Source of the DNA: Mycolicibacterium litorale
GTDB lineage: Bacteria > Actinomycetota > Actinomycetes > Mycobacteriales > Mycobacteriaceae
Assembly (NCBI RefSeq): GCF_010731695.1
Contig: NZ_AP022586.1
Coordinates: forward strand, 1,860,001-1,924,000
DNA: 64,000 nt
Direction: 5' to 3'
Shown here: piece after piece, positions 54,263 through 64,000 of the stretch
How the letters are laid out: the number at the start of each line of letters is the position of its first letter
How positions within the stretch are numbered: the first letter of the stretch is position 1
The notes under the pieces: generated by a model
Databases searched by the model: none
The model's input: only the letters and a program-made list of their open reading frames with translations
What the model was told of the DNA's origin: nothing
Program-made: the position numbers and the translations under genes

Positions 54263-55042
54263 CTAGCGGGGCCGGCCGACCTCGTAGGTGCCGTCGTCGT
54301 CCTGGAAGGTCACGGTGACTTCACGTTTGGTGCCGTCGATGCTGACCTCGCAGTCGAACGTCGCACCCTTGCGCACCTCGGGGCTCTCACCGTTGTTGCA
54401 TTTGACGTCGCGGACGTTCTTGGCGCCGTAGCCGTTCGACTCGTCGGTGAGGATCTGCTGGACCCCGGACTGCGCGGCGTTGACGTCGAGCTTGGTCGTC
54501 ACGAAGAACCCGGGCTTCCAGAAGCCGAGCACCCCGACCACGGCGAGGATGACCAGGACGAGAACACCGAGGACGCCGCCGATCACGGCCATCGACCGCT
54601 TGGAGCCCTCTTCGCCGCCCGGCGGCGGGAACGATCCGTACTGACCCGGCTGGCCGTACTGCTGGCCCGGTTGTCCGTACTGCTGGCCCGGCTGCCCGTA
54701 CTGCGGCTGACCGTACTGCGGCTGCTGGCCGTACTGCGGCTGACCGTACTGCGGCTGACCGTACTGGGGCTGACCGTACTGCGGCTGGGCGTACTGCTCG
54801 GTCGGCGGGTAGGGCTGGTACGGCGGCTGCTGCTGAGTCGGCTGCTGGTACTGCGGATACTGCTGCGGCGTGTACGCCGGAGGTTGCTGCCAGGACGGGT
54901 CCTGCGGGGTCGCCTGCTCGCCGCCCTGCCCGGGTGACTGCCACTGCGTGCTCGACGGGTCGCCGGCCGGCTGATCCTTGCCCGCGTCCGGGTTTTGACC
55001 GGCCCACGGCTGCGTCGGATCAGGTCCCTGCGGTCCGCTCAT
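54263..55042 (-). CDS. DUF4333 membrane protein with QPQYG-rich tail
   Basis: 259 residues. Residues 1-145 are a Gln/Pro/Tyr/Gly-rich disordered tail, with many QPQYG and QQYGQPG units at about 86-136. One transmembrane helix lies at 151-173. Residues of about 184-259 form a DUF4333 domain ([20 protein letters not shown] in parts, [16 protein letters not shown] with two cysteines) facing outside. It has AGGAG before the ATG. It matches Rv2091c in position. The low-complexity tail would be cytoplasmic; its role is unknown. Confidence 0.88.
   Translation of the reverse strand: MSGPQGPDPTQPWAGQNPDAGKDQPAGDPSSTQWQSPGQGGEQATPQDPSWQQPPAYTPQQYPQYQQPTQQQPPYQPYPPTEQYAQPQYGQPQYGQPQYGQPQYGQQPQYGQPQYGQPGQQYGQPGQQYGQPGQYGSFPPPGGEEGSKRSMAVIGGVLGVLVLVILAVVGVLGFWKPGFFVTTKLDVNAAQSGVQQILTDESNGYGAKNVRDVKCNNGESPEVRKGATFDCEVSIDGTKREVTVTFQDDDGTYEVGRPR
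54635..54787 (-). repeat. QPQYG-coding repeat region in the DUF4333 gene
   Basis: Irregular 15- and 18-base units code for [11 protein letters not shown] and QPGQQYG. The same peptide motif occurs in the RDD gene at 13165-13269, where the units are more regular. Confidence 0.7.
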
Positions 55043-55083
55043 CGTGTCTCCTTGGTCCTCGCTCGGCTCGCTGGCAACACACA

Positions 55084-57840
55084 CTACCCCGCATCAACTG
55101 CCACGACGCCGCGTCGAATGTCGTTGATCGCGCGTTTCGCGGCGGCCCGCAACGCGGGTGTCGGCGCCGCGTTGCGGACCTGGTCGAGCAGGTCGAGGAC
55201 CTGCCGGCACCACCGCACGAAATCACCCGCGGACAGCGGTGACCCGCCGCCGGTGGCATCCGATGCGGCCAGTGCGGTGGTCAGATCGCCGGTGGTTGCC
55301 CAGCGGTAGATCGCGGTGACGAAACCCTCGTCGGGTTCCCGGCTGGGGCTGATGCGGTGGCGTTGTTCGTCGGCGCGCAGTTCCGCCGACACCCGGCGGG
55401 TCTGGTTCAGCGCCCGCCGCACCTTGCCCGTCGGCGCCTCCGAACCGGCAGGCACACCGGGCGTGTCGCCGCGGGATTCGAACAGCACCGACGACAGCAC
55501 CGCCGCGAGCTCGGCGCCCTCGAGACCCTCCCAGGCGCGCGCACGCAGACACTCCGCGACCAGCAGGTCGCTCTCGCTGTAGATGCGGGCCAGCAGGCGG
55601 CCGTCGTCGGTGACCGTCGGGTCGTCCCCTGTGGTGTCGATGAAACCGCGTTCGCCGAGCAGCACGACGATCCGGTCGAAGGTGCGGGCCAGCGAGTTGG
55701 TCGCCGCGGCCACCTTCTTCTGGATCTGGTCGTTGTCCCGTTCGATGCGCAGGTACCGCTCGGCCAGCCGGGACTTGTCCTCGCGGTCGGGCAGGTGGTG
55801 TGCCGGGTGGCGGCGCATCGTCTCGCGCAGCGCGACGAGTTCGGGATCGATGTCGTCGTCCTGCTGGGCGCCCTTGCGGCGGCCGCGGCTCTCCGGCATG
55901 GCCATCCCGGCCGCGGCGGACAGCAGTGCCGATGCCAGGTCGCGGCGCACTCGGGGATTGCGGTGCTCGATGCGTTTGGGCAGCGTCATGGTGCCGACGC
56001 GCGGTGTGGCGCCGGTGAAGTCGGCCGAGGAGATGCGACCCGCCCAGCGGTGCTCGGTCAGCACGAGCGGCCGCGGGTCGTCGGTATCGCGGGCGGATTC
56101 GAGGACGACGGCCAGTCCCCCGCGGCGGCCCGAGGTGATGGTGATGATGTCGCCGCGGCGCAGCGCGCTGAGCGCGTCGTTGGCGGCCGCGCGACGCTGC
56201 ACGCGCGAGGACCGGGACTGTGCGCGTTCACGTTCGGAGATCTTCGCGCGCAGCCGGACGTAGTCGAGGATCGGCGCGTCGCGGCCGCCGAGTTCGGCGG
56301 CGATCTCGTCGAGCATCCGTTCACCGCGTTCGACGCCGCGCCGCAGCCCCACCACCGACCGGTCGGCCTGGTACTGGGCGAAGGACTGCTCGAGCAGTTG
56401 GCGGGCCTGCGCCGGACCCATCTGCTGGACCAGGTTGATGGTCATGTTGTACGACGGCGCGAAGGAACTGCGCAGCGGGAAGGTGCGGGTCGACGCCAGC
56501 CCCGCCACCTCGACGGGTTCCACGTCGGAGGTCCACAACACCACCGCGTGACCCTCGACGTCGATGCCGCGGCGCCCGGCCCGGCCGGTCAGCTGCGTGT
56601 ACTCCCCCGGTGTCAGGGGCATGTGCTGTTCGCCGTTGAACTTGACCAGCTTCTCGAGCACGACGGTGCGGGCGGGCATGTTGATGCCCAAAGCCAGTGT
56701 CTCGGTGGCGAACACCGCTTTGACCAGGCCTGCGGTGAAGAGCTCTTCGACGGTGTGGCGGAAGACGGGCAGCATGCCGGCGTGGTGGGCCGCCAGACCG
56801 CGCAGCAGCCCCTCACGCCACTCGTGGTAGTCCAGGACGATCAGGTCGGCCTCGTCGAGATCCCTGCAGCGGCGGTCGATCACCTCCGCGATGCGCTGAC
56901 GCTCCTCGTTGGAGGTCAGCCGCAGAGGTGAGCGCAGGCACTGTTTGACCGCGGCGTCGCACCCGGCGCGGGAGAACACGAACGTGATGGCCGGCAGCAG
57001 TCCTTCGCGGTCCAGGGCGGCGATGACGTCGGGGCGTGCCGGCGGCCGGTACATCGTCGGCCGGCTGCGGTGGCTGGACCGGCCCCGCCCGCGCGGCTGC
57101 CAGTCGCCGAGGCGGTCGGCTTCGCGACGGTGGGCGATGTGACGCAGCAGCTCGGGATCGACGACGAGTTCACGTCCCGTGCGCGCGCCGACGTGCGCGC
57201 GGTAGTCGAACAGGTCGAACAGCCGCTTGCCGACCAACACGTGCTGCCACAGCGGGACCGGCCGGTGTTCGTCGACCACCACGGTGGTGTCGCCGCGCAC
57301 GGTCTGGATCCAACCGCCGAACTCCTCGGCGTTGCTCACCGTCGCCGACAGGCTGACCAGCCGCACCTCGTCGGGCAGGTGCAGGATCACCTCTTCCCAC
57401 ACCGCGCCGCGCATCCGGTCGGCCAGGAAGTGCACCTCGTCCATCACGACATACGAGAGACCCTGCAGCGCGGGTGAATTGGCGTAGAGCATGTTGCGCA
57501 GCACTTCGGTGGTCATCACGACGATGTCGGCGTCACCGTTGATGGACTGGTCGCCGGTGAGCAGCCCGATGTTTTCCGGCCCGTACCGGCGGACCAGGTC
57601 GGCGTGCTTCTGGTTACTCAGCGCCTTGATCGGGGTGGTGTAGAAGCACTTGCCGCCGGACGCCAGGGCCAGGTGCACGGCGAATTCGCCGACGACGGTC
57701 TTACCGGCGCCGGTGGGTGCGCACACGAGGACGCCGTGGCCGCTTTCGAGTGCCTCGCAACCGCGGATCTGGAACGGGTCGAGCGCGAACGGCATTCCCG
57801 CGGCGAACGCGGCGAGCTGGGTGTCAGGTGGATTCGTCAT
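55084..57840 (-). CDS. helY: Ski2/Mtr4-like DEAD/DEAH helicase HelY
   Basis: 918-residue helicase. Motif I is [15 protein letters not shown], motif [17 protein letters not shown], motif [15 protein letters not shown] and motif [18 protein letters not shown]-terminal region of about 180 residues ([16 protein letters not shown] and beyond) fits a DSHCT domain. It probably acts on RNA. It is the Rv2092c counterpart and overlaps tatC by 17 bases, so it is co-transcribed with the Tat and Paf genes. Confidence 0.94.
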   Translation of the reverse strand: MTNPPDTQLAAFAAGMPFALDPFQIRGCEALESGHGVLVCAPTGAGKTVVGEFAVHLALASGGKCFYTTPIKALSNQKHADLVRRYGPENIGLLTGDQSINGDADIVVMTTEVLRNMLYANSPALQGLSYVVMDEVHFLADRMRGAVWEEVILHLPDEVRLVSLSATVSNAEEFGGWIQTVRGDTTVVVDEHRPVPLWQHVLVGKRLFDLFDYRAHVGARTGRELVVDPELLRHIAHRREADRLGDWQPRGRGRSSHRSRPTMYRPPARPDVIAALDREGLLPAITFVFSRAGCDAAVKQCLRSPLRLTSNEERQRIAEVIDRRCRDLDEADLIVLDYHEWREGLLRGLAAHHAGMLPVFRHTVEELFTAGLVKAVFATETLALGINMPARTVVLEKLVKFNGEQHMPLTPGEYTQLTGRAGRRGIDVEGHAVVLWTSDVEPVEVAGLASTRTFPLRSSFAPSYNMTINLVQQMGPAQARQLLEQSFAQYQADRSVVGLRRGVERGERMLDEIAAELGGRDAPILDYVRLRAKISERERAQSRSSRVQRRAAANDALSALRRGDIITITSGRRGGLAVVLESARDTDDPRPLVLTEHRWAGRISSADFTGATPRVGTMTLPKRIEHRNPRVRRDLASALLSAAAGMAMPESRGRRKGAQQDDDIDPELVALRETMRRHPAHHLPDREDKSRLAERYLRIERDNDQIQKKVAAATNSLARTFDRIVVLLGERGFIDTTGDDPTVTDDGRLLARIYSESDLLVAECLRARAWEGLEGAELAAVLSSVLFESRGDTPGVPAGSEAPTGKVRRALNQTRRVSAELRADEQRHRISPSREPDEGFVTAIYRWATTGDLTTALAASDATGGGSPLSAGDFVRWCRQVLDLLDQVRNAAPTPALRAAAKRAINDIRRGVVAVDAG

Positions 57841-58774
57841 GAATGGTGGACCGCGAGGGGGTCGACACCGCGCTGGGCGGTTCGATGGGTTCGACGCCGC
57901 CGATCGGTGCGGCCTCGTCCTCGGGCACGGTCTGGGCGGCTTCCCGCTTCGCTTTGCGCTTGTCGTGGATGCGGCCGATCTGGATGGCCACCTCGAGCAG
58001 CACGGTGAGCGCGCACGCCAGCGCGAGCATGGAGAACGGGTCGGAGCCGGGGGTGAAGAAGGCGGCGAAGACGAACAGCGCGAAGATCAGGCCGCGCCGC
58101 CACGCCTTGAGCTTCTCGTAGGGCAGCATCCCGATGAAGTTCAGCATGACGATCAGCAGCGGGAACTCGAAGCTGAAGCCGAACACCAGCAGCAGGTTGA
58201 TCAGGAAGCCGAAGTACTGGTCGCCGGACAGGGCGGTGACCTGCACATCGCTGCCGACGGTGAGCAGGAAGCCGAGGGCCTGGGCGAGCACCACGTAGGC
58301 CAGCACCGCGCCGCCGATGAACAGCACCGCGCCGACGGTGACGAAGGCCATCGCGAACCGGCGTTCGTTGCGGTACAGGCCGGGGGTGATGAACGCCCAC
58401 AGCTGGTGCAGCCACACCGGGCAGGCCAGCACGATGCCGGCCATGAGCGCCACTTTCAGGCGCAGCATGAACTGGTCGAACGGTGCGGTCGCCAGCAGGC
58501 GGCACTGCCCGTCGTCGGTGATCGAGGCGCGGGCGTAGTCGGGCAGCGCACAGTAGGGGCCGCGCAGCCATTCGCCCAGGCTGTGGAAGCCGAAGATGCC
58601 GTGGCTGTACCAGAAGAAGCCCAGGACGGTCGTCAGCACGATCGCCGCAGCGGCGATCAGGAGCCGGTTGCGCAGTTCGTGAAGATGCTCGACCAACGAC
58701 ATGGTGCCGTCGGGATTGACTCGTGCGCGACGGTTGCGCGGATTGAGCCGCTTGAGGAATCCGGGGGTTTGCAC
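57824..58774 (-). CDS. tatC: Sec-independent protein translocase TatC
   Basis: 316 residues, six membrane segments. The N-terminal signature [15 protein letters not shown] is followed by a first helix, a loop with [14 protein letters not shown], and the P-loop-like [13 protein letters not shown]. It has a longer acidic C-terminal tail than the E. coli protein. TatC recognises twin-arginine signal peptides. GTG start at 58774. It follows tatA by 77 bases. Confidence 0.95.
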   Translation of the reverse strand: MQTPGFLKRLNPRNRRARVNPDGTMSLVEHLHELRNRLLIAAAAIVLTTVLGFFWYSHGIFGFHSLGEWLRGPYCALPDYARASITDDGQCRLLATAPFDQFMLRLKVALMAGIVLACPVWLHQLWAFITPGLYRNERRFAMAFVTVGAVLFIGGAVLAYVVLAQALGFLLTVGSDVQVTALSGDQYFGFLINLLLVFGFSFEFPLLIVMLNFIGMLPYEKLKAWRRGLIFALFVFAAFFTPGSDPFSMLALACALTVLLEVAIQIGRIHDKRKAKREAAQTVPEDEAAPIGGVEPIEPPSAVSTPSRSTIHDEST

Positions 58775-58851
58775 GTGTAGTTGCCTAGGGGCCGCCGACG
58801 CGCGCGGCCTGACGACGCGGCGTCAGGCCGCGTGGTTCGGAAAGCGTGGGG

Positions 58852-59094
58852 TCAGGCCGACCGTTTGTCGGACTGTTCGGCCGTCGGGTTGGCCGTGTCG
58901 ATGCGCTCGGAGGCGATGGGCGTGGCGGGCGGGTTGTCGGCCTTGCCCTCCGCCTGCATCTCCTTGACCTCGGACTTGAAGATCCGCATGGACTTGCCCA
59001 GCGAGCGGGCCGCATCCGGCAGCCTCTTGGCGCCGAACAGCAGCACGAACACCGCGATGACGATAACCCAGTGCCAGGGTTGTAGACCGCCCAA
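58852..59094 (-). CDS. tatA: Sec-independent protein translocase TatA
   Basis: 80 residues. One N-terminal transmembrane helix ([20 protein letters not shown]), an amphipathic helix ([20 protein letters not shown]), and an acidic tail. The start is a TTG (giving MGGLQPWHW) with GAGGAGG five bases upstream; no ATG or GTG fits, so this is a genuine rare-start case. It pairs with tatC downstream. Together they form the Tat translocase that exports Tat lipoproteins such as the binding protein at 1912-3339. Confidence 0.92.
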   Translation of the reverse strand: MGGLQPWHWVIVIAVFVLLFGAKRLPDAARSLGKSMRIFKSEVKEMQAEGKADNPPATPIASERIDTANPTAEQSDKRSA

Positions 59095-59123
59095 AATGCA
59101 CCTCCTCGAAGTCGTTGCCGAGT

Positions 59124-60101
59124 CTACCCGTCGGCGGGGTCGTTCTCGTAGGCGAGCAGCGCCGCGGCCGCCGATGCGCGCACCTTGTCTGCCAGGTTCT
59201 GCGGTTCGAGCACGCGCACCGCCGAGCCGAAGCCGAGCACGAAGCGCGCCATCCAGTCGTCGGAGGCGTACGTCATCGCCGCTTCGCAGGCGCCGTCGGG
59301 CAGTTCGCGCACCACCCGCAGGGGGTAGTAGTCGAACATCCACGACGCCGACCGGTCGATCAGCAGGGTGGCCGACGGCAGCGCCGGGTCGGCGTCGAAC
59401 AGCGACGTGTCGGGTCCGGCCTCGACCGCGGGCGGCGGCGGGGCGGCGGGTTCGTCGAGGACGCGGGCGTCGACGATGCGGTCGAAGCGGAACAGTCGCA
59501 CGCCTTCGGCGGAGCGGCACCACGCCTCGAGGTAGGTGTGGTCGGCGACGAGGACCACACGGATGGGGTCGACGACGCGGCTGGTCAGCACGTCGTGGGA
59601 GGCCGAGTAGTACTCGATCATCAGTGCGCGGGCGTTGCGCACGGCGGTGCGGACGGCTGCGGCGGCTTCGCTTTCGACGGGGGCGGGTTCGTCGACGGCG
59701 GTGACGGCGTCGCCGATGTCGTGACCGACGGCGCCGGCGGCCTGTTCGATCTTGGCGATGGCGCTGCGGGCGGCTTCGGGGTCGACCATGCCGGGCACGT
59801 CGACCAGCGCGCGCAGCGCGACGAGCACGCCGGTGGCCTCGGGTGAGGTCAGGCGCAGCGGGTGGTCGATGCCGGCGGAGAAGGTGACCTCGATGGTGTC
59901 GCCGGAGAACTCGAAGTCGATGAGGTCGCCGGGGCCGTAGCCGGGCAGACCGCACATCCACAGTTGGTTGAGGTCGTCCTGGAGCTGTTTGACGGTGACG
60001 CCGAGGTCGGAGGCGGCTTCGGTGTAGGTGATGCGCGGGTTGGCCTGGAAGTACGGGACCATGTTGAGCAGCCGGACCAGCCGGTTCGAGACGGCGCTCA
60101 T
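59124..60101 (-). CDS. pafC: WYL-domain transcriptional regulator PafC
   Basis: 325 residues. A winged-helix N-terminus ([32 protein letters not shown]) precedes a WYL domain at about 150-235 and a WCX C-terminal extension. With PafB it forms the activator of the LexA/RecA-independent DNA-damage response in mycobacteria. The ATG at 60101 overlaps the pafB stop by 4 bases. Confidence 0.94.
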   Translation of the reverse strand: MSAVSNRLVRLLNMVPYFQANPRITYTEAASDLGVTVKQLQDDLNQLWMCGLPGYGPGDLIDFEFSGDTIEVTFSAGIDHPLRLTSPEATGVLVALRALVDVPGMVDPEAARSAIAKIEQAAGAVGHDIGDAVTAVDEPAPVESEAAAAVRTAVRNARALMIEYYSASHDVLTSRVVDPIRVVLVADHTYLEAWCRSAEGVRLFRFDRIVDARVLDEPAAPPPPAVEAGPDTSLFDADPALPSATLLIDRSASWMFDYYPLRVVRELPDGACEAAMTYASDDWMARFVLGFGSAVRVLEPQNLADKVRASAAAALLAYENDPADG

Positions 60102-61078
60102 GCGGTGGCCTGCGCCCGGAGTCGGGCGATGACGTCGTCGCGCAGCGATTGGGGTTCGAGGGCGACGGCGTCGGCGCCGTAGCTGGCGACCTCGCGGGCC
60201 AGCTGGTCGAACATGCCGATGTCGACGGTGATCACCTCGCCGGCGCGGCCGCCCAGGGTCATGGGGCCTTCGATGACGGCTTGGCGGCGCAGCGCGGTGG
60301 CGCGACCGTTGGCGACCCAGACGCGGGCCTGGGTACCGGTGGGCCATTCGGCGACGGCGCGCCGGACGATCTCGCGCAGGTCGATGTCGTCGGGTTTGTG
60401 GACGGCTCCGGGCTCGCCGATGGTGGTGACGTCGTCGGCGATGCGAGACAGGCGGAAGGTGCGGGGGGCGTCGCGGTCACGGTCGTGGCCGACGAGGTAC
60501 CAGCGGCCACGGTGGGTGACCACGCCCCAGGGTTCGACGGTTCGGGTGGTGTAGGGCTCGCTGCGGGCGGGGCGATGGCCGAATTGGACGGCGTAGCCGT
60601 CGTCGATGGCTTGCAGCAGGGTGCGCAGGACTTCTTCGGAGCCGCGGACGCCGGGCAGGGTGGCCGTGGAGATCGCGACGCTTTCGGCGGGGTCGACGTC
60701 GACGCCGGCGGCGCGCAGTTTGAGCAGGGCACCCTGGGTGGCGGTGATGAGTTCGGGTGACTCCCACAGCTGGGTGGCGACGGCGACGGCGGCGGCTTCG
60801 TCGGCGGTGAGTTCGACGGCGGGAAGGGCGTAGGCGTCGCGGTTGATGCGGTAGCCCTCGGTGGGGTCGAACTGGGAGACGCGGCCGGTTTCCAGCGGGA
60901 TGCCGAGGTCGCGGAGTTCGTTCTTGTCCCGCTCGAACATGCGGGAGAAGGCTTCGTCGCTCGGGCTGTCGGCGTAGCCGGCGACGACCTGCCGGATGCG
61001 GTCGGCGGTGATGAAGGTGCGCGTCGAGAGCAGCGCGATGACGAGGTTCATCAGCCGTTCGACTTTGGAGGTCGCCAC
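60098..61078 (-). CDS. pafB: WYL-domain transcriptional regulator PafB
   Basis: 326 residues. [17 protein letters not shown] opens a winged-helix domain similar to M. tuberculosis PafB (Rv2096c). The WYL domain is marked by [20 protein letters not shown]. The GTG at 61078 was chosen to match known PafB N-termini. It is coupled to pafC. In M. tuberculosis and M. smegmatis pafA lies directly upstream; here the upstream gene is unrelated (see 61204-63507). Confidence 0.95.
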   Translation of the reverse strand: MATSKVERLMNLVIALLSTRTFITADRIRQVVAGYADSPSDEAFSRMFERDKNELRDLGIPLETGRVSQFDPTEGYRINRDAYALPAVELTADEAAAVAVATQLWESPELITATQGALLKLRAAGVDVDPAESVAISTATLPGVRGSEEVLRTLLQAIDDGYAVQFGHRPARSEPYTTRTVEPWGVVTHRGRWYLVGHDRDRDAPRTFRLSRIADDVTTIGEPGAVHKPDDIDLREIVRRAVAEWPTGTQARVWVANGRATALRRQAVIEGPMTLGGRAGEVITVDIGMFDQLAREVASYGADAVALEPQSLRDDVIARLRAQATA

Positions 61079-61203
61079 TCCTATGAGCTTAAGGCGTCGG
61101 AGGGTTGGGTTGGGACGACGACGCGGGGTGTGTGCCGGGGTTGCCGTCAAGCGGGTGGCATGTCACTTCGGAATCCGATAGTGCCGGCGATATCAGAGCT
61201 TGC

Positions 61204-63507
61204 CTACTGCTTGACGGCGATGGCGTCGTTGCTCATGACGCTGACGTGCTGCCAGTAGACCCAGTCGGCGATCGCCGCTCGTTGCGCCGTGGCGTCGACC
61301 GCTGTCTGCGCCTTGTGCAGCGCCAACTCCTGGGCGTGGTCGGCGTAGGCCGCCATCGCCTGGAGGTGGGGTACTCCGCGATCCGCCGAGGTGCTCATCA
61401 ACGGCTTCATCACCTCGAACCACAACATCATCGAGTTGTCAGCCGGCGAAGCGGTGTCCGCAGGAGCCGGCGGCAACAAGTCACCGAGCATCGCGTCACC
61501 CACCGAGTCGAGCTGACGTGCGGCACTCGGCGCAATCACCTCCAGACGCGAGCGGCCGGCCATGTCACCGCGTTCGGGAATGTCATCGGGCCGAAGGATC
61601 ACGCGGGCCGCGCCCGGGTCGAACCCGTCGAACTGCTCAGCCGTCGCCACCACGGCGCGCAACGGAATGTCGTGGTGCTGAGCCCAGCCGTGTAGGGCGA
61701 GCATGGGGAAGGTGGCCCACTTCGCACGTTCTTCGATCGGGATCGACTCGTCCGCGCTGACCATCTTCACCTGCTCAGGCAGCTTGACGCCGTCCGGGAT
61801 GTAGCCGATGCCGTAGCTGTTGGCCACCAGGATCGTGCCATCCTTCGCGACACCAGTCGCCCAGAAAAAGCCGAAATCCATTGACTCAACCGCATTTAGC
61901 GCGGCCGCGACGCGACGAGCGACCTGCACCGGATCGCCGGCAGATTGGCGCCGCATGGAACCGGCAATGGCATCGCGCTCTGCGCGCGCCGCCGACACCG
62001 GCACTGGAGCCGGCGCCCCGACAGCAGACCCCGCGCTTGCAGGCGGAGGCGCCACCGGTGGCGGGGCTGCAGATGCCGGCATGACCGGCGCTGCCGGCGA
62101 CGGTGTCGGCGGCGGACCCAACGGCATCGGCGGAGGCATGGCCGGACCACCCGACATCGGCACGCCACCGCCAGCTGACGGCGGAGCCACCGGCGCGACA
62201 GGCGCGTGAGCGGCGTTGGTCGTCACCGGGTTGGAAGGCGCCGCCTGAGCTGGGGGCGCAACGTCAGCCGGCGCCGGGGCGGCCATGGGCGCCGACGCAG
62301 GCTGCATTGGAGGGCCGATATTCGACAAGCTCTCTGCGATCGGCGGTGGCTGGATCGGGGGTTGTCCACCAGAGCCGGATGATGGCCCTGAGGCGCCGGT
62401 GCTCGGGTCAGAACCACTCACATCGCCAATTGACGATGGGCTGTCACTGATCGGAGTGCTTGGCGTGCCGCCTCCAGACGACCCGCCGCCCCCGACACCG
62501 GGAGACGCCGCACTACTCGAACCGCCTGCTCCGCTCAACCCCCCTGCTGCAGGTGATGACCCACCATTTATCGGCGCCCCCGTGACCCCAGACGAAGAGG
62601 GTCCAGGCACAGTGCCACTGGCAGGCGGAACGGAGGCCTTCGGAGGTGCCGGGTTGGGTCCTGGAAGCTCCGCGCGAGGAGGCGGAACGTACCCAGTAAT
62701 TGCGTCGCCAGGTTGAGCCTCCCGCGGCTGGGGAACGCCAGTCTGTGCAGGTGGCATAGCAGGTGGCGGCGCGGCTTGTGGCGCAGTTCCTCCTTCGTTT
62801 TGAGCAGTTCTGAGCGGCTCAGTCGCTGTCGTCGGAGCGGCGGATGATGGCGGTCCCACGTAGCCGGCGCCGAGAGTCTCGCCGCGTTGGCCGTCCCGGG
62901 TGAAACCACTTACCAGCTGCACCTTATCGACGGGGCCGTCTCCAGTAGGGCCGATTTGCTCTTCGTCATCCGCCTCCTCGAATGGCGCTTGCGGCGGAAG
63001 GGGCTTCCCGCCGAGGCCTACCGCGAGAGAGTTCACCCTGTCTAAGTTTTCGAAGTATTTGGTATTGACGACCGAGCGTATGGCGGTTGTGGCATCTGCA
63101 CCCGTCCTAGCGGCCTCGTCTTCAAGGTCATCAATTCGCTCTTGTCCCTTTTTGACGTTGCTGGTGATGGCCTCTTTTGCGTCCCCGATAGTGGTCGCTG
63201 CGTCTTCGCACCATGTGATTGCGTCGCGGAGCCGCTCCTCATGGTCAGCCATTGCTCGACCGTATTTATCGACTTTTCCACCCGCCTTCGAGGCACTCGC
63301 GCCGTGCCATACATGAGGGCTGTTAAACAGGGAAGCTTGTTGCGACTGCCAGTTCTGACGCGCACCAGTCAGAGCGGAAAGCGTCCGATTTAACTCGCTG
63401 GCACGATCTCTATAGATTGTCTCGTCTGTTTCAGGCCATGCGCCGTTACCGGTCATTTCGGCGGCAAAGCGTCCTGACGGCCTCTCGCCGCTTGCCTGAC
63501 CAATCAT
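61204..63507 (-). CDS. ESX/EspI-like protein with helical N-terminus, long Pro/Ala/Gly/Ser linker and DUF5631/5632-like C-terminus
   Basis: 767 residues. Residues of about 28-165 are alpha-helical, with a WHG turn at 67-69 (PHVWHGASASKAGG) similar to the WxG turn of ESX substrates and EspB-like proteins. Residues of about 205-505 are a disordered Pro/Ala/Gly/Ser linker. Residues 509-767 are globular (GFFWATGVAKDGTILVANS in parts, ALHGWAQHHDIPL, PSAARQLDSVGDAM) and resemble the DUF5631/DUF5632 region of M. tuberculosis Rv2082, Rv2083 and Rv3899c. Secretion by a type VII system is inferred. The ATG at 63507 overlaps the preceding stop by 4 bases. The 5' part has lower G+C than the rest of the window. 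Confidence 0.75.
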   Translation of the reverse strand: MIGQASGERPSGRFAAEMTGNGAWPETDETIYRDRASELNRTLSALTGARQNWQSQQASLFNSPHVWHGASASKAGGKVDKYGRAMADHEERLRDAITWCEDAATTIGDAKEAITSNVKKGQERIDDLEDEAARTGADATTAIRSVVNTKYFENLDRVNSLAVGLGGKPLPPQAPFEEADDEEQIGPTGDGPVDKVQLVSGFTRDGQRGETLGAGYVGPPSSAAPTTATEPLRTAQNEGGTAPQAAPPPAMPPAQTGVPQPREAQPGDAITGYVPPPRAELPGPNPAPPKASVPPASGTVPGPSSSGVTGAPINGGSSPAAGGLSGAGGSSSAASPGVGGGGSSGGGTPSTPISDSPSSIGDVSGSDPSTGASGPSSGSGGQPPIQPPPIAESLSNIGPPMQPASAPMAAPAPADVAPPAQAAPSNPVTTNAAHAPVAPVAPPSAGGGVPMSGGPAMPPPMPLGPPPTPSPAAPVMPASAAPPPVAPPPASAGSAVGAPAPVPVSAARAERDAIAGSMRRQSAGDPVQVARRVAAALNAVESMDFGFFWATGVAKDGTILVANSYGIGYIPDGVKLPEQVKMVSADESIPIEERAKWATFPMLALHGWAQHHDIPLRAVVATAEQFDGFDPGAARVILRPDDIPERGDMAGRSRLEVIAPSAARQLDSVGDAMLGDLLPPAPADTASPADNSMMLWFEVMKPLMSTSADRGVPHLQAMAAYADHAQELALHKAQTAVDATAQRAAIADWVYWQHVSVMSNDAIAVKQ

Positions 63508-64000
63508 TGCAGCGCCTTGCAACCGCTATCGATGATTCGCACCAGGTAGGTGGCCGCCTGGGCGAGGAAATTGTCGTTGGCATTGTAATCCGGGATTGCC
63601 TCCGCGAACCCCCGCCGGTACTGAGCTCCGAGCGTAGCGATATCTTCTAAGGTCGGGTTGCCGCTTTCGCGTCCCAGTTTTTCCACTTCATCGGCGTTGG
63701 CCACCATGGCACGTGCCGCCTTCTCGTTGATGTCCCTTTGTTCAGGGGTCCACTCAGCAGCGGGAATGGCCGGATCTATTGCAACCCAGTCAGCCGTTTC
63801 GTCGCCGAATCGATTAACCATGTCACTCCACTTCTGACAGGCGGGGTTATCCTGCTCAATAAAGATGGCAGGATCTGCCGGATCGCCAAGTGGCGCGATT
63901 GTTGTAGGCGTCGAAGGCGTGACGACTAACGGCGCAATTGCAGGCGCCGACTCATAGTCGATGGACGAGCAAATATTGGCCGTTGCGGTCACAATTGCAT
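63504..64000 (-). CDS. Probable secreted protein of unknown function, 5' end beyond the right edge
   Basis: 165 residues are visible. The frame is open to the right edge (AIVTATANICSSIDYES...), so the start and perhaps a signal peptide lie outside the window; a GTG at 63992 is possible but gives no export signal. The visible part has three cysteines (NICSSI, PACQKWS, SGCKAL), a Thr/Pro-rich stretch and a helical C-terminus. It is coupled to the 767-residue gene by an ATGA overlap. Local G+C is low: individual 60-base lines counted by hand gave roughly 52-62 percent. I did not recognise the family. Confidence 0.62.
   Translation of the reverse strand, partial: AIVTATANICSSIDYESAPAIAPLVVTPSTPTTIAPLGDPADPAIFIEQDNPACQKWSDMVNRFGDETADWVAIDPAIPAAEWTPEQRDINEKAARAMVANADEVEKLGRESGNPTLEDIATLGAQYRRGFAEAIPDYNANDNFLAQAATYLVRIIDSGCKALQ

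Noticed and set aside
58852..59961. A 369-residue form reading from pafC antiframe into tatA
   Set aside because: The upstream part is a different frame of pafC; the TatA family starts at the TTG at 59094 with a strong ribosome-binding site.
61079..64000. Prophage or insertion sequence at the right end, suggested by lower G+C
   Set aside because: No transposase, integrase, structural phage gene or terminal inverted repeat is visible within the window, so only an accessory block of unknown origin is claimed.
1..64000. tRNA and rRNA genes
   Set aside because: All gaps were read for cloverleaf or rRNA-like sequence; the gaps are short and none fits.

Overview
The window is high-G+C actinobacterial DNA from a rapidly growing Mycobacterium (Mycolicibacterium). 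Evidence is the gene content and order. Homologues of M. tuberculosis Rv2045c-Rv2046 (lipT-lppI), Rv2049c-Rv2054 (rbpA, ppm1, fxsA and a dienelactone hydrolase), the cobN/cobG-H-IJ/cobK-M-L cluster (Rv2062c-Rv2074) and Rv2089c-Rv2096c (pepE, flap nuclease, helY, tatC, tatA, pafC, pafB) appear in the same order, separated by blocks that M. tuberculosis lacks. No rRNA, tRNA, CRISPR array, insertion sequence or phage gene was seen, and no gene-free stretch exceeds about 150 bases.

Layout. 1-7.1 kb: a polyol/sugar locus with an ABC transporter (ATPase running off the left edge, two permeases, Tat lipoprotein binding protein), a zinc alcohol dehydrogenase, a divergent SorC-type regulator and an FGGY kinase. 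7.1-11.4 kb: thioesterase, flavodoxin-like reductase, acyl-CoA dehydrogenase and xylulokinase. 11.5-17.8 kb: small membrane and stress-type proteins, including a DoxX protein with eleven 11-residue repeats and an RDD protein, plus a gluconate permease/gluconokinase pair. 17.9-22.8 kb: a kinase fused to a lipocalin-like domain, LipT, LppI and a membrane protein. 22.8-26.6 kb: an alkanesulfonate operon (ssuD-A-B-C). 26.7-35.3 kb: a short RecQ helicase, RbpA, Lnt and Ppm1 as two overlapping genes, amidohydrolase, FxsA, dienelactone hydrolase and two tandem F420-type oxidoreductases. 35.3-52.1 kb: the aerobic cobalamin cluster, split by an inserted osmoprotectant ABC operon and a TauD-type dioxygenase. 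52.1-61.1 kb: PepE, flap nuclease, a DUF4333 protein, HelY, TatC, TatA and the PafC/PafB DNA-damage regulators. 61.2-64 kb: two coupled genes of lower G+C, the larger coding for an ESX/EspI-like 767-residue protein, standing where pafA would be expected.

How genes work together. Many neighbours overlap by 1-4 bases at stop/start codons, which implies translational coupling: the sugar permease/ATPase, gntP/gntK, ssuB/ssuC, lnt/ppm1, the four osmoprotectant genes, cobH/cobIJ, cobK/cobM/cobL/SDR, pafB/pafC and the terminal pair. CobG, H, IJ, K, L, M and N cover much of corrin-ring synthesis from precorrin-3A plus cobalt insertion; the remaining cobalamin genes must lie elsewhere. TatA/TatC would export Tat substrates such as the first solute-binding lipoprotein, and Lnt would N-acylate the lipoproteins encoded here (the Tat-type sugar-binding protein, LppI, SsuA, ProX).

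Most interesting items: the 61-64 kb accessory pair; the kinase/lipocalin fusion; an unlisted 35-residue membrane peptide gene upstream of cobN with an inverted repeat before it; the 11 x 11-mer DoxX protein; a 49-base palindrome inside the proX coding sequence; and a SigR/SigH-type promoter before rbpA. Family names come from reading the sequences and from memory of the families; no search was run.
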